Positions 27,990 to 37,345 of a stretch of DNA of 64,000 bases are shown piece by piece. The stretch is taken from NCBI RefSeq assembly GCF_004216565.1, contig NZ_SGWV01000012.1, forward strand, positions 62,001 to 126,000, read 5' to 3'. Numbering within the stretch: position 1 is the stretch's first letter; every line of letters begins with the position of its first letter. The stretch comes from Sphaerotilus mobilis. Lineage in GTDB: Bacteria; Pseudomonadota; Gammaproteobacteria; Burkholderiales; Burkholderiaceae_C. The notes under the pieces are model-generated. The model was not told the origin of the DNA and searched no databases. It was given only the letters and a program-made list of their open reading frames with translations. Position numbers and translations under genes: made by a program.

Positions 27990-28610
27990 GTGCCTGCCCT
28001 GAACACGAGCCCTCGCCTGATCCTGGCCTCCACCTCGCCCTACCGGCGCGAGCTGCTGCAGCGCCTGCGCCTACCCTTCGACACCGTCGCACCCGCGGTC
28101 GACGAGGCCGCCCTGCCTGGCGAAACGCCCGCTGCGCTGAGCGAGCGCCTGTCGCTGGCCAAGGCCCGTGCCGTTGCCCGGCATCACCCGGATGCGCTGG
28201 TGATCGGCTCCGACCAGGTCGCCGCCTGCGATGGCGAGCCGGTCGGCAAGCCGCACACCCACGAACGTGCTGTGGCCCAGCTGCTGCGCATGAGCGGGCG
28301 GGCCATCACCTTCCACACCGGTCTGGCGCTGGTCCGCTCCCGTGACGGCTTCGAGCAGGTTGTGCGGGTGCCGGTCGAGGTGGTCTTCCGAGCCTTGTCG
28401 CGCGACGAGATCGAGACCTACCTGCGGCTCGAACAGCCCTACGACTGCGCCGGCAGCGCCAAGTGCGAGACGCTGGGCATCGGCCTGCTCGATGCCATCC
28501 GCAGCGACGACCCGACCGCCCTGATCGGCCTGCCGCTGATCGCCACCTGCCGGCTGCTGCGTGCGGCCGGCTTTGACCCGGTCATGACGGCTGGCGCGCA
28601 CCATGTCTGA
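27990..28610 (+). CDS. maf: Maf family nucleotide pyrophosphatase (YceF type)
   Basis: A 206-residue house-cleaning pyrophosphatase. The phosphate-binding loop LILASTSPYRRELL is at residues 10-23, the active-site Asp in VIGSDQVA near 72, and KPHTHERA near 86. The YceF subgroup stretch YDCAGSAKCETLG near 152-164 points to 7-methyl-GTP as likely substrate. The start GTG 27990 fits the family; a TTG 51 bases upstream would add 17 unconserved residues. Its last 8 bases overlap the next gene. It is divergent from yceD. Confidence 0.92.
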   Translation: MPALNTSPRLILASTSPYRRELLQRLRLPFDTVAPAVDEAALPGETPAALSERLSLAKARAVARHHPDALVIGSDQVAACDGEPVGKPHTHERAVAQLLRMSGRAITFHTGLALVRSRDGFEQVVRVPVEVVFRALSRDEIETYLRLEQPYDCAGSAKCETLGIGLLDAIRSDDPTALIGLPLIATCRLLRAAGFDPVMTAGAHHV

Positions 28611-29394
28611 CACCAGCCAGCAGCCGAACGTGGGTCGCCTCTACCTCGTGCCCAACACGCTCGACCACGGCCTGCCCGCCGAGACGTCGCAGGCGCTGGA
28701 CGTCCAGCAGGTGCTGCCGCTCGGTGCCTTGCAGGTCGCGGCCAGCCTGACGCACTGGGTGGTCGAAAACGCCCGCAGCGCCCGGGCCTTGCTCAAGCGG
28801 GTGCACGCCGTCGTGCCCTTGGCGCAGCCGTTGCAGTCCTTGCAGATGACCGAATTGCCGCGCCCGCCCAAGGGTGGCGCGAGGGCGCCCGAGCCGGACT
28901 GGAAGGCGCTGCTGGCGCCGGCGCTTGCCGGTCATGACATCGGCTTGCTGTCCGAGGCCGGCTTGCCTGCCGTCGCCGACCCAGGCGCCCAGATGGTCCG
29001 CGAAGCCCACGCACGGGGCGTGCCGGTGCTGCCGCTGTCAGGCCCCAGCTCGTTGATCCTGGCGGTCGCTGCCAGCGGCTTGAACGGCCAGAGCTTCGCC
29101 TTCGTCGGCTACCTGCCGGTCGACAAGGCCGAGCGGGCCGCTCGCCTGCGCGAGCTGGAGACCCATTCGCGGCGCTGGCAGCAGACGCAACTGATGATCG
29201 AGACGCCCTACCGCAATGCGGCCTTGCTGGAGGCCCTGTGCGCCACGCTGTCGCCCGACACGCGCCTGAACATTGCTTGCGGCCTGACCTTGCCCGGCGG
29301 CTACAGCCTGACGCGCAAGGTGGCGGACTGGCGCAGGTCGCCGCCCGACCTGCCGGCCGACCTGCCGGCGGTGTTCTCCTTCCTGGCGTCCTGA
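28603..29394 (+). CDS. Tetrapyrrole-methylase family SAM-dependent methyltransferase (RsmI-like)
   Basis: A 263-residue protein of the TP-methylase superfamily, related to RsmI, which 2'-O-methylates 16S rRNA C1402. Seen are GRLYLVPNTLDHG at the N-terminus, IGLLSEAGLPAVADPGAQMV near 107-126 (the RsmI-like ED/P-loop region) and LPLSGPSSLILAVAASGLNG near 140-159. Genuine RsmI reads SDAGTPAISDPG at that point, so this is probably a paralogue with another target. The ATG overlaps the maf stop by 8 bases, showing coupling. The target is unknown. Confidence 0.85.
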   Translation: MSDTSQQPNVGRLYLVPNTLDHGLPAETSQALDVQQVLPLGALQVAASLTHWVVENARSARALLKRVHAVVPLAQPLQSLQMTELPRPPKGGARAPEPDWKALLAPALAGHDIGLLSEAGLPAVADPGAQMVREAHARGVPVLPLSGPSSLILAVAASGLNGQSFAFVGYLPVDKAERAARLRELETHSRRWQQTQLMIETPYRNAALLEALCATLSPDTRLNIACGLTLPGGYSLTRKVADWRRSPPDLPADLPAVFSFLAS

Positions 29395-29412
29395 CGAATC
29401 CGCAACAGCCAC

Positions 29413-29446
29413 AAAAAAGCCGCCGGCCCTGGCGGGTGCGGCGGCT
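29413..29446 (-). terminator. Rho-independent terminator after rhlE
   Basis: Stem AGCCGCC / GGCGGCT with a T6 run on the minus strand, 33 bases after the rhlE stop. It may also stop the convergent maf transcript. Confidence 0.8.
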
Positions 29447-29478
29447 GTCGGGTGATCGGGTGATCGCCTGACGGGCGT

Positions 29479-31005
29479 TCAGCTGCCCTGCTGATTGCCC
29501 CCAAGCAGCGAGGCGACCTTGCGCTTGTGCTTGACCAGCCGACCCATGCCGGCGTTCGACGCCGCCGACGAGCCGGCCGTTGACGGGTTGCCAGCGCTGC
29601 CGTCCCAGCCCGGCTGGGCGTTCGGATCCGCCTCGTAGGGGCGGTCGAAGAACGGGTCGGCGTTGTGGCGCGAGTGGCTGCGAACCGGACGCGGCACATA
29701 AGCCGCGGGTGCGGGGGCTGCCGCCTCGACCGGTCGGGCCATGGGCGCGGCGTCGGGCACCTCGTCGAACTCGCGGCGGCGCGGGCGGCGCGCCGGGCGG
29801 TCGTCTTCCAGCTCGATGGCCTCGAGGTCGATCTTCTTCTTGATCAGCTTCTCGATGTCGGCGATCAGCCGGGCATCGTCACGCGTGGCCAGCGACACCG
29901 CCAGGCCCGAGGCGCCGGCGCGACCGGTGCGGCCGATGCGGTGCACGTAGTCCTCGGCATTGAAGGGGATGTCGAAGTTGAAGACCGCCGGCAGGTCGGC
30001 AATGTCGAGTCCGCGGGCGGCCACGTCGGTGGCGACCAGCAGGTCGACCTCGCCGCGCTTGAAGGCTTCCAGCGCCTTCAGGCGTTCGTCCTGCGACTTG
30101 TCGCCGTGCAGCGCAGCGGTGCGCAGGCCGTCCCGCTCGAAGCTGCGTGCGAGCCTTGCAGCACCGAGCTTGGAGTTCACGAACACGATGGCCTGCGACA
30201 GCGAGCGCTGGCGCAGCAACTGGCGCACCACCGCGCGCTTGTCGTCGTCGGTGGTGCTGTAGAAGCGCTGCTCGACGTTGGTCGCCGTCGCGTTGGGACG
30301 GGCCACCTCGACCAGGATCGGGTCCTGCAGATAGCTTTGCGCCAGCTTCTTGATCTCGGTGGAGAAGGTGGCCGAGAACAGCAGCGTCTGGCGCGCCTTG
30401 GGCAGGTAGCTGAGGATGCGTTGCAGGTCGGGCAGGAAGCCGATGTCGAGCATCCGGTCGGCCTCGTCGAGCACAACGTATTCGACCTGGCCGAGCTGGC
30501 AGTTCTTGATCTGGATGTGGTCGAGCAGGCGGCCCGGCGTGGCGATCAGCACCTCGACGCCGCGCTTGAGCTCGGCCGTCTGCGGGGCCATGTCGATGCC
30601 ACCGAAGACGCAGGCCACGCGCAGCTGCGAGTGCTTGGCGTAGGCCTTGATGTTGTTGGCGACCTGATCGGCGAGTTCGCGCGTCGGTGCCAGGACCAGG
30701 GCGCGCACCGGATGCCGGGCGGGCGAGGCGCTGGCGTTCTCGTGCCGCATCATCTTGTGCAGCAGCGGCAGCGAGAAGGCCGCCGTCTTGCCGGTGCCGG
30801 TCTGCGCAGCACCCATGACATCCCGACCTTCCAGGACGATCGGGATCGCCTTGGCCTGGATCGGCGTCATGGTCTCGTAACCGGCATCCGCGACGGCGCG
30901 CAGGATCTTCGGGTGGAGCGGCTGCGCGTCGTAGCGTGCAGGGGTCGGGGCAGGCGCCGACGGCTCTTGCGGCGCTTCGGCCGCGATGGGAGTTTCTGGA
31001 TTCAC
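29479..31005 (-). CDS. rhlE: DEAD-box ATP-dependent RNA helicase RhlE
   Basis: A 508-residue RNA helicase. The Q motif is near residue 48 (TPIQAKAIP), motif I AQTGTGKT near 66-73, Ia PTRELADQV near 107, motif II DEAD near 172, motif III SAT near 203, motif V ATDVAARGLD near 318, and motif VI HRIGRTGRAG near 346-355. After about residue 395 comes a low-complexity basic and Pro/Ala-rich tail ending with the basic GRLVKHKRKVASLLGGN. The start is GTG 31005. It lies only 7 bases after the WecA-like gene, an unusual neighbour. RhlE helps ribosome assembly and mRNA decay. Confidence 0.95.
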   Translation of the reverse strand: MNPETPIAAEAPQEPSAPAPTPARYDAQPLHPKILRAVADAGYETMTPIQAKAIPIVLEGRDVMGAAQTGTGKTAAFSLPLLHKMMRHENASASPARHPVRALVLAPTRELADQVANNIKAYAKHSQLRVACVFGGIDMAPQTAELKRGVEVLIATPGRLLDHIQIKNCQLGQVEYVVLDEADRMLDIGFLPDLQRILSYLPKARQTLLFSATFSTEIKKLAQSYLQDPILVEVARPNATATNVEQRFYSTTDDDKRAVVRQLLRQRSLSQAIVFVNSKLGAARLARSFERDGLRTAALHGDKSQDERLKALEAFKRGEVDLLVATDVAARGLDIADLPAVFNFDIPFNAEDYVHRIGRTGRAGASGLAVSLATRDDARLIADIEKLIKKKIDLEAIELEDDRPARRPRRREFDEVPDAAPMARPVEAAAPAPAAYVPRPVRSHSRHNADPFFDRPYEADPNAQPGWDGSAGNPSTAGSSAASNAGMGRLVKHKRKVASLLGGNQQGS

Positions 31006-31012
31006 GCAGGGA

Positions 31013-32134
31013 TTATCGTGCGGACTCGGCCAGAGCGGCCGGCACGCGGTGCTGCACGAGCACCTTGGGGGTCCGGAAGTGGACGATGGCGCGGTAGAGC
31101 GCGAGGTAGGTGCCGCAGAACACCAGCAGGCTCATCTGCAGCAGCGCCGAGTCGTTCCACCACAGCACGGCCGGCACAGCGGCCAGCGAGCAAAGACCCC
31201 ACAGGTAGGGCGAGGTCATCGAGTTGCGACGCAACATCGTGGCGGTGTCGCGCTTGCCGACCGCCCAACGCATCAGGCGACGGTAGATCAGGCTGTGCAG
31301 GTGGCTGGCGTCGGGCTGGCCCATCGGGCGGCCGCGCACCACCTTGCGGCGGTACATCGTGAAGACGGTCTCGAAGATCGGGTAGATGCACAGCAGCAGC
31401 GGGAACATCGGCGAGACGTCCGGGTTGCGGCTGACCAGCAGGATGCCGATCTCGGCCACCCAGAAGCCCATGAAGTAGGCCCCGCCGTCTCCCAGGAAGA
31501 CCAGGCCGAAGGGGTAGTTCAGGACGAAGAAGCCGAGCACCGCGCCCAGGCCGATCAGGGCCAGGCGGAAGATCATTTGGTCGCCGACCTGCCAGGCCAC
31601 GTAGGCCATGGCCGCCAACATGATGGCCATGCACATCGAGGCCAGACCGTTGAAGCCGTCGATGATGTTGATCGAATTGGCAACGCCCGCCACCGCGAAC
31701 AGCGTCAGCAGCACCGATACGCCACCGATCTGGAGCAGCGGGTCGATGCCCACGATGTCGGTGCGGGTGATCTCTGCGCCGGCCAGCCACAGCGCGACAG
31801 CCGCCGCGAGCGTGACGGCGAGTAGACGCTGGCGCGGCGTGACCTGCTTGGTGAAGTCCTCGATCAGGCCGGCACCGAAGGCGATGATGCCGGCGGCGAT
31901 CAGCGCCAGCTTGGTCTCGGTCTCGCTGCCGGGCATGAACAGGCTGTAGACCATGCCGACCATCATTCCGCACATGATGCCTAGGCCGCCGATGCGGGGC
32001 ACCGAGCGGGCGTGAAACTTCTGTGGGCCACTGCGGTCGTGGTCGCCGGAGTAGCGGCCATGCAACCGCGCCGACCCCACGATCAGCAGGGTGCCGAACA
32101 AGGCGGCGGCAAACGACAGGAGGAAGAGGCGCAT
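31013..32134 (-). CDS. WecA/MraY-type polyprenyl-phosphate phosphosugar transferase (GT4 superfamily)
   Basis: A 373-residue multispanning inner-membrane enzyme with about 10-11 hydrophobic helices. It moves a sugar phosphate from a UDP-sugar to undecaprenyl phosphate, the first step of O-antigen or capsule units. Seen are HARSVPRIGGLGI near 40-52, the acidic GAGLIEDFTKQ near 87-97, NSINIIDGFNGLASM near 150-164, FLGDGGAYFMGF near 213-224, and the PDASHLHSLIYRR histidine box near 268-280. The UDP-sugar is probably UDP-GlcNAc but this is inferred. ATG 32134 (MRLFLLSF) was preferred; ATG 32167 would add 11 residues. It is divergent from rfbB. Confidence 0.9.
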   Translation of the reverse strand: MRLFLLSFAAALFGTLLIVGSARLHGRYSGDHDRSGPQKFHARSVPRIGGLGIMCGMMVGMVYSLFMPGSETETKLALIAAGIIAFGAGLIEDFTKQVTPRQRLLAVTLAAAVALWLAGAEITRTDIVGIDPLLQIGGVSVLLTLFAVAGVANSINIIDGFNGLASMCMAIMLAAMAYVAWQVGDQMIFRLALIGLGAVLGFFVLNYPFGLVFLGDGGAYFMGFWVAEIGILLVSRNPDVSPMFPLLLCIYPIFETVFTMYRRKVVRGRPMGQPDASHLHSLIYRRLMRWAVGKRDTATMLRRNSMTSPYLWGLCSLAAVPAVLWWNDSALLQMSLLVFCGTYLALYRAIVHFRTPKVLVQHRVPAALAESAR

Positions 32135-32407
32135 GGCGGAGGGGGGGCGATCAGGAGGTCGCATCATTGGAGCGACCGGTTCGTCCGCAAAGGAACTAAT
32201 TCACGGCGAGGGTAAGGGGCGGTCGGCGCCAGATTTTTGCAGTTTTGGCCGCTGTCAGGTGCATGACCTTGCGGGTTTACGATAGCCAACTGCCCATTTT
32301 TGACGGGCGGCACGCGGCCCGATCGCCGCAACTGGCGGACTTGCTGTCACCATTTCAGGCTTTTCCGCCTTCCCTGTTTCTGTCACTTCTGCCATTTTTG
32401 GACCTAC

Positions 32408-33475
32408 ATGATCCTCGTCACCGGTGGTGCTGGCTTCATTGGAAGCAACTTCGTGCTCGACTGGCTTGAGCAGACCCAGGAAGCCGTCATCAACCTCGAT
32501 GCGCTGACCTACGCGGGCAACCTCGAGAACCTGGCGTCGCTGCAGCACGATCCACGCCATGTCTTCGTCCGGGGCGACATCTGCGACAGGGCTCTGGTCG
32601 ATCGCCTGCTGGCCGAGCACCGCCCGCGTGCTGTCGTGCATTTCGCCGCAGAAAGCCACGTTGACCGCAGCATCCACGGTCCGGGGGCCTTCATGCGCAC
32701 CAACATCGAGGGCACCTACACCCTGCTTGAGGGGGTGCGGGCCCACTGGGCGACGTTGGATTCCGGCGACAAGGCCGCCTTCCGCTTCCACCATGTCTCG
32801 ACCGACGAGGTCTACGGCTCGCTGGGCGCGACCGATCCGGCCTTCACCGAGTCGCATCCCTACGAGCCCAACAGCCCCTATTCGGCCAGCAAGGCCGCCA
32901 GCGACCACCTCGTGCGGGCGTGGCACCACACCTACGGTCTGCCGGTGGTGACGACCAACTGCAGCAACAACTACGGGCCCTTCCATTTCCCCGAGAAGCT
33001 GATCCCGCTGATGATCGTCAACGCCCTCGCGGGCAAGCCGCTGCCGATCTATGGCGACGGCCAGAACGTGCGCGACTGGCTCTATGTGCGCGACCACGCC
33101 AGCGCGATCCGCGCCGTGCTGGCCGGCGGCCGGCTGGGCGAGACCTACAACATCGGCGGCTGGAACGAGAAGACCAACCTCGAGATCGTGCACACGCTGT
33201 GCGATCTGCTCGACGAGCTCAAGCCCGACCCGGCAGGCAGCTACCGGCGCCTGATCACCTACGTCAAGGACCGCCCCGGCCACGACCGTCGCTACGCCAT
33301 CGATGCCCGCAAGGTCGAACGCGAGCTGGGCTGGCGCCCCGCCGAGACCTTCGAGACCGGCGTGCGCAAGACCGTGCAGTGGTACCTCGACCATGCCGAC
33401 TGGGTCGCGCATGTGCAGAGCGGCAGCTACCGCGACTGGGTCGAGCAGAACTACGCCGAGCGACAGGCAGGCTGA
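32408..33475 (+). CDS. rfbB: dTDP-glucose 4,6-dehydratase
   Basis: A 355-residue extended short-chain dehydrogenase, second enzyme of dTDP-L-rhamnose synthesis. NAD-binding [11 protein letters not shown] is at residues 5-15. The catalytic stretch has [10 protein letters not shown] near 133-142, and Tyr-x3-Lys in [10 protein letters not shown] near 159-168. [18 protein letters not shown] near 186-203 is diagnostic of RmlB. The start ATG 32408 immediately precedes the Rossmann strand; no clear Shine-Dalgarno is present (TTTTTGGACCTAC). First gene of the nucleotide-sugar run; rfbD starts 4 bases after its stop. Confidence 0.97.
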   Translation: MILVTGGAGFIGSNFVLDWLEQTQEAVINLDALTYAGNLENLASLQHDPRHVFVRGDICDRALVDRLLAEHRPRAVVHFAAESHVDRSIHGPGAFMRTNIEGTYTLLEGVRAHWATLDSGDKAAFRFHHVSTDEVYGSLGATDPAFTESHPYEPNSPYSASKAASDHLVRAWHHTYGLPVVTTNCSNNYGPFHFPEKLIPLMIVNALAGKPLPIYGDGQNVRDWLYVRDHASAIRAVLAGGRLGETYNIGGWNEKTNLEIVHTLCDLLDELKPDPAGSYRRLITYVKDRPGHDRRYAIDARKVERELGWRPAETFETGVRKTVQWYLDHADWVAHVQSGSYRDWVEQNYAERQAG

Positions 33476-33478
33476 GCG

Positions 33479-34396
33479 GTGAGCGCCGACCGCAAGATCT
33501 TGTTGCTGGGCAAGAACGGCCAGCTGGGCTGGGAACTGCAGCGTGCGCTGGCGCCGCTGGGCACGCTGATCGCGCTGGACCGTCATTCGAGCGAGGCTTG
33601 CGGTGACCTGGCCGACCTTGACGGCCTCGCCGCCACCGTGGCGGCGCTGCGGCCCGAAGCCATCGTCAATGCCGGCGCCTACACCGCCGTCGACAAGGCC
33701 GAGTCCGACGTGGACACGGCCCGCCGCATCAACGCCGAAGCGCCCGCCGCGCTGGCCCACGCCGCCCGGGCCTGTGGCGCCTGGCTGATCCACTACAGCA
33801 CCGACTATGTCTTCGACGGCAGCGGCAGAGACTTCCGCGACGAGGATGCGCCGACCGGTCCGCTCAACGTCTACGGCCAGACCAAGCTCGACGGCGAACA
33901 TGCCATCCGCGCCAGCGGCGCGCGCCACCTGATCCTGCGCACCAGCTGGGTTCATGCCGCACGCGGCGGCAACTTCGCCCGCACCATGTTGAAGCTGGCC
34001 GCCGAGCGCGAGCGCCTGACCGTCGTCGACGACCAGTTCGGCGCGCCCACCGGCGCCGACCTGCTGGCCGACCTGAGCGCCCACATGCTGCGCGAGGCGC
34101 TGCAGCGGCCGGCCGATGCCGACACGCTCTCGGGCGTCTTCCACGCCGTCGCCGCCGGCCAGACGAGCTGGCATGCCTACGCCAACCACGTCATCGACTG
34201 GGCCCGCCGCCACGGCCAGACGCTGGCCGTTCGAGAGATCGCGCCGGTGCCGGCCAGCACCTTCCCGACCCCGGCGCGCCGGCCGCACAACTCGCGCCTG
34301 TCGACCGGCCGGTTGCAGCGTGTCTTCGGCCTGACGCCGCCGCCGTGGCAAGCGGGCGTTGACCGCATGCTGGCCGAGGTCCTGACCCCGCGCTGA
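33479..34396 (+). CDS. rfbD: dTDP-4-dehydrorhamnose reductase
   Basis: A 305-residue NADPH-dependent reductase, last step of dTDP-L-rhamnose synthesis. KILLLGKNGQLGWEL opens the protein. NAGAYTAVDKAESD near 62-75 is diagnostic, STDYVFDG near 104-111 holds the active site, and Tyr-x3-Lys is in YGQTKLDGE. The start is a GTG at 33479, 3 bases after rfbB stops. The unusual order rfbB-rfbD-rfbA-rfbC is common in Burkholderiales. Confidence 0.96.
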   Translation: MSADRKILLLGKNGQLGWELQRALAPLGTLIALDRHSSEACGDLADLDGLAATVAALRPEAIVNAGAYTAVDKAESDVDTARRINAEAPAALAHAARACGAWLIHYSTDYVFDGSGRDFRDEDAPTGPLNVYGQTKLDGEHAIRASGARHLILRTSWVHAARGGNFARTMLKLAAERERLTVVDDQFGAPTGADLLADLSAHMLREALQRPADADTLSGVFHAVAAGQTSWHAYANHVIDWARRHGQTLAVREIAPVPASTFPTPARRPHNSRLSTGRLQRVFGLTPPPWQAGVDRMLAEVLTPR

Positions 34397-34426
34397 GCGG
34401 ACAACCACATCCCCCAGGGAGACAAC

Positions 34427-35308
34427 ATGACGCGCAAGGGCATCATCCTCGCCGGAGGCTCCGGCACCCGGCTTCATCCGGCCACGCTGGCCGTCAGCAA
34501 GCAGCTGCTGCCGGTCTACGACAAGCCGATGGTCTATTACCCGCTGTCGACGCTGATGCTGGCTGGCATGCGCGACGTGCTGATCATCTCGACGCCGCAG
34601 GACACCCCGCGCTTCCAGCACCTGCTGGGCGACGGCAGCCAGTGGGGCATGAACCTGCAGTACTGCGTGCAGCCCAGCCCGGACGGTCTGGCGCAGGCCT
34701 TCATCCTCGGCCGTGACTTCGTCGGCGGCGACCCGAGTGCGCTGATCCTCGGCGACAACATCTACTACGGCCACGACCTGGTCGGCCTGCTCGACAGCGC
34801 CCATGCCCGAACCACAGGCGCCTCGGTCTTTGCCTATCACGTGACCGATCCGGAGCGCTACGGCGTGGTCGCCTTCGACGACCAGAAGCGCGCCCTCAGC
34901 ATCGAGGAAAAGCCGCGCCAGCCAAAAAGCAACTACGCCGTCACCGGCCTGTATTTCTACGACGAACAGGTCTGCGACATCGCCGCAGCCATCGCCCCCA
35001 GCCCGCGCGGCGAGCTGGAGATCACCGACGTCAACGCCACCTATCTGCGCCAGGGCCAGCTGGATGTCGAGATCATGGGCCGCGGCTATGCGTGGCTCGA
35101 CACCGGCACGCACGACAGCCTGATGGAGGCCGGCCAGTTCATCGCCACGCTTGAAAAGCGCCAGGGCCTGAAGGTCGCCTGTCTGGAGGAAATTGCCTTC
35201 CGCCAGGGCTGGATCGACGCCGCCCAGCTCGAACGGCTCGCCCAGCCGCTGCTCAAGAACGGCTATGGCCAGTACCTGCTCAAGGTCCTGCGCGAACAGG
35301 CGTTCTGA
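34427..35308 (+). CDS. rfbA: Glucose-1-phosphate thymidylyltransferase
   Basis: A 293-residue enzyme making dTDP-glucose from dTTP and glucose 1-phosphate, the committed and feedback-controlled step. [25 protein letters not shown], here in pieces at residues 4-28, is the nucleotide-binding signature. [18 protein letters not shown] follows at 29-46. [10 protein letters not shown] near 199 and [10 protein letters not shown] near 224 are typical. GGGAGACA upstream of ATG 34427 gives a good ribosome site. Confidence 0.97.
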   Translation: MTRKGIILAGGSGTRLHPATLAVSKQLLPVYDKPMVYYPLSTLMLAGMRDVLIISTPQDTPRFQHLLGDGSQWGMNLQYCVQPSPDGLAQAFILGRDFVGGDPSALILGDNIYYGHDLVGLLDSAHARTTGASVFAYHVTDPERYGVVAFDDQKRALSIEEKPRQPKSNYAVTGLYFYDEQVCDIAAAIAPSPRGELEITDVNATYLRQGQLDVEIMGRGYAWLDTGTHDSLMEAGQFIATLEKRQGLKVACLEEIAFRQGWIDAAQLERLAQPLLKNGYGQYLLKVLREQAF

Positions 35309-35328
35309 CCCTCACCCCGGACGATCCG

Positions 35329-35880
35329 ATGAACATCCTCCGCACCGAACTCGACGGCCCGCTGATCCTCGAACCGAAGGTCTTCGGCGATGCCCGCGGC
35401 TTCTTCATGGAAAGCTGGAACCAGCGCAGCTTCGACGCCGCCGTCGGCCACGCCGTCACGTTCGTGCAGGACAACCACAGCCGTTCGGCCCGTGGCGTGT
35501 TGCGCGGGCTGCATTTCCAGCTGCCGCCGCATGCCCAGGGCAAGCTGGTGCGCTGCACACAAGGCCGCGTCTTCGATGTGGCGGTGGACATGCGCGCGTC
35601 CAGCCCGACCTTCGGCCGCTGGGCCGGTGTCGAACTGAGCGAAGAGAACCACCGCCAGTTCTGGATCCCGCCGGGATTCGCGCACGGTTTCCTGGTGCTC
35701 AGCGAGAGCGCCGACTTCCTCTACAAGACCACCGCCTTCTACGATCAGCCGTCCGAAGCTGCCGTGCGCTGGGACGACCCGTCGCTGGCCATTGCCTGGC
35801 CGCTCGATGGCATCGAGCCCCTGCTGTCAGGCAAGGACCGAGACGCCCCGTCGCTGGCCGATGCGCGCCGCTTCGATTGA
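35329..35880 (+). CDS. rfbC: dTDP-4-dehydrorhamnose 3,5-epimerase
   Basis: A 183-residue cupin-fold epimerase, third step of dTDP-L-rhamnose synthesis. EPKVFGDARGFFMESWN is near 17-33, and QDNHSRSARGVLRGLHFQ near 47-64 carries the catalytic His. GFAHGFLVLSESADFLYKTT near 115-134 is typical of RmlC. It lies 20 bases after rfbA and 16 bases before manC, so the rhamnose and mannose/fucose genes likely share one mRNA. Confidence 0.97.
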   Translation: MNILRTELDGPLILEPKVFGDARGFFMESWNQRSFDAAVGHAVTFVQDNHSRSARGVLRGLHFQLPPHAQGKLVRCTQGRVFDVAVDMRASSPTFGRWAGVELSEENHRQFWIPPGFAHGFLVLSESADFLYKTTAFYDQPSEAAVRWDDPSLAIAWPLDGIEPLLSGKDRDAPSLADARRFD

Positions 35881-35896
35881 CCCCCGGACCCCAACG

Positions 35897-37345
35897 ATGA
35901 ACTCCCCGACCCTGACCCTCCAACCCGTCATCATGGCCGGCGGCAGCGGCACGCGGCTGTGGCCGCTGTCGCGCGCGGGCTACCCCAAGCAGTTCCTGGT
36001 GCTCGACGACAGCAACCGCAGCCTGTTCCAGCAGGCCGCCCTGCGCCTGAAGGGTCTGGCGGCGGCCGATCTGGCGGTGCGCGCGCCGGTCATCGTCGGC
36101 AACGAGGAACACCGCTTCCTGGTGCTCGACCAGCTGCGCGAGGCCGCCTGCGAGCCCAGCGCCGTGCTGCTCGAACCGACCGGCCGCAACACCGCCCCGG
36201 CGATCACGCTGGCCGCGCTGCAGGCCGAGGCCGATGGTGGCGATCCGATCCTGGTGGTCACCGCCGCCGACCACATCGTGGCCGACACGGCCGCCTTCAC
36301 CGCCGCGCTGCAGCAGGCCGCCCGCGTGGCGGCCGGCGGTGCGGTGGTCGTGCTGGGCATCACACCCGACCGACCCGAGACCGGCTATGGCTACATCCGC
36401 AGCACACCCGACAGCGGCGCGGCGCGTGTCGCCCAGTTCGTCGAAAAGCCCGACCAGGCGACCGCCGAGCGCTACCTCGCCGAGGGCGACTACACCTGGA
36501 ACAGCGGCATGTTCGTGCTGCGGGCCTCGACCTGGCTGGCAGCGCTGCAGACGTTCAGGCCTGACATCCTCGGCGCGACCCGCGTCGCCTTTGCCGCCAG
36601 CCAGACCGATGCCAAGTTCGTGCGCCCCGGCAAGGACGCTTTCGCTGCCGTGCCCGCCGAGTCGATCGACTACGCGGTGATGGAGCGTTGCCCCGGCAGC
36701 ACCTTCGACATCCGCATGATTCCGCTGGCCGCCGGCTGGAGCGACCTGGGTGCCTGGGACGCCGTCTGGCAGTCGGCCCACAAGGACGACGCTGGCAATG
36801 CCGCCCATGGCGACGTGATCTCGCTGGACAGCCGCAACACGCTGGTCCACGCCACCAGCCGCCTGGTCAGCGTGGTCGGGCTGGACGATGTCATCGTCGT
36901 CGAGACGCCCGACGCCGTCATGGTGGCCGACCGCGCCCGCAGCCAGGAGGTCAAGAAGATCGTCAACACGCTCAACGCGCAGGGACGTGGCGAGCAGAGC
37001 CTGCACCGCAAGGTCCACCGGCCCTGGGGCTGGTACGACAGCATCGACAACGGCCCGCGCCACCAGGTCAAGCGCATCATGGTCAAGCCCGGCGCCTCGC
37101 TGAGCCTGCAGATGCACCACCACCGCGCCGAGCACTGGATCGTCGTCAGCGGCACCGCCGAGGTCACCAATGGCGACAAGGTGATGATCCTCAGCGAGAA
37201 CCAGTCGACCTACATCCCGCTGGGCCAGACCCATCGGCTCGCCAACCCCGGCAAGGTGCCCCTCGAAATCATCGAGGTCCAGTCCGGCAGCTACCTCGGC
37301 GAAGACGACATCGTCCGCTTCGAGGACACCTACGGCCGTCAATGA
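35897..37345 (+). CDS. manC: Mannose-1-phosphate guanylyltransferase / mannose-6-phosphate isomerase
   Basis: A 482-residue bifunctional enzyme giving GDP-mannose. The pyrophosphorylase domain opens with [17 protein letters not shown] near residues 10-26, and FVEKPD is near 180. The C-terminal cupin domain (about 355-475) has [29 protein letters not shown] near 397-415 and the zinc-site histidines of type II phosphomannose isomerases. The start ATG 35897 is directly before the conserved N-terminus. Its stop overlaps the fcl start as ATGA. GDP-mannose feeds gmd and fcl nearby. Confidence 0.96.
   Translation: MNSPTLTLQPVIMAGGSGTRLWPLSRAGYPKQFLVLDDSNRSLFQQAALRLKGLAAADLAVRAPVIVGNEEHRFLVLDQLREAACEPSAVLLEPTGRNTAPAITLAALQAEADGGDPILVVTAADHIVADTAAFTAALQQAARVAAGGAVVVLGITPDRPETGYGYIRSTPDSGAARVAQFVEKPDQATAERYLAEGDYTWNSGMFVLRASTWLAALQTFRPDILGATRVAFAASQTDAKFVRPGKDAFAAVPAESIDYAVMERCPGSTFDIRMIPLAAGWSDLGAWDAVWQSAHKDDAGNAAHGDVISLDSRNTLVHATSRLVSVVGLDDVIVVETPDAVMVADRARSQEVKKIVNTLNAQGRGEQSLHRKVHRPWGWYDSIDNGPRHQVKRIMVKPGASLSLQMHHHRAEHWIVVSGTAEVTNGDKVMILSENQSTYIPLGQTHRLANPGKVPLEIIEVQSGSYLGEDDIVRFEDTYGRQ

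Noticed and set aside
32168-32407. Promoter pair between the WecA-like gene and rfbB
   Set aside because: TACGAT at 32278 has no acceptable -35 at the right distance; the region surely holds promoters but I cannot place them.
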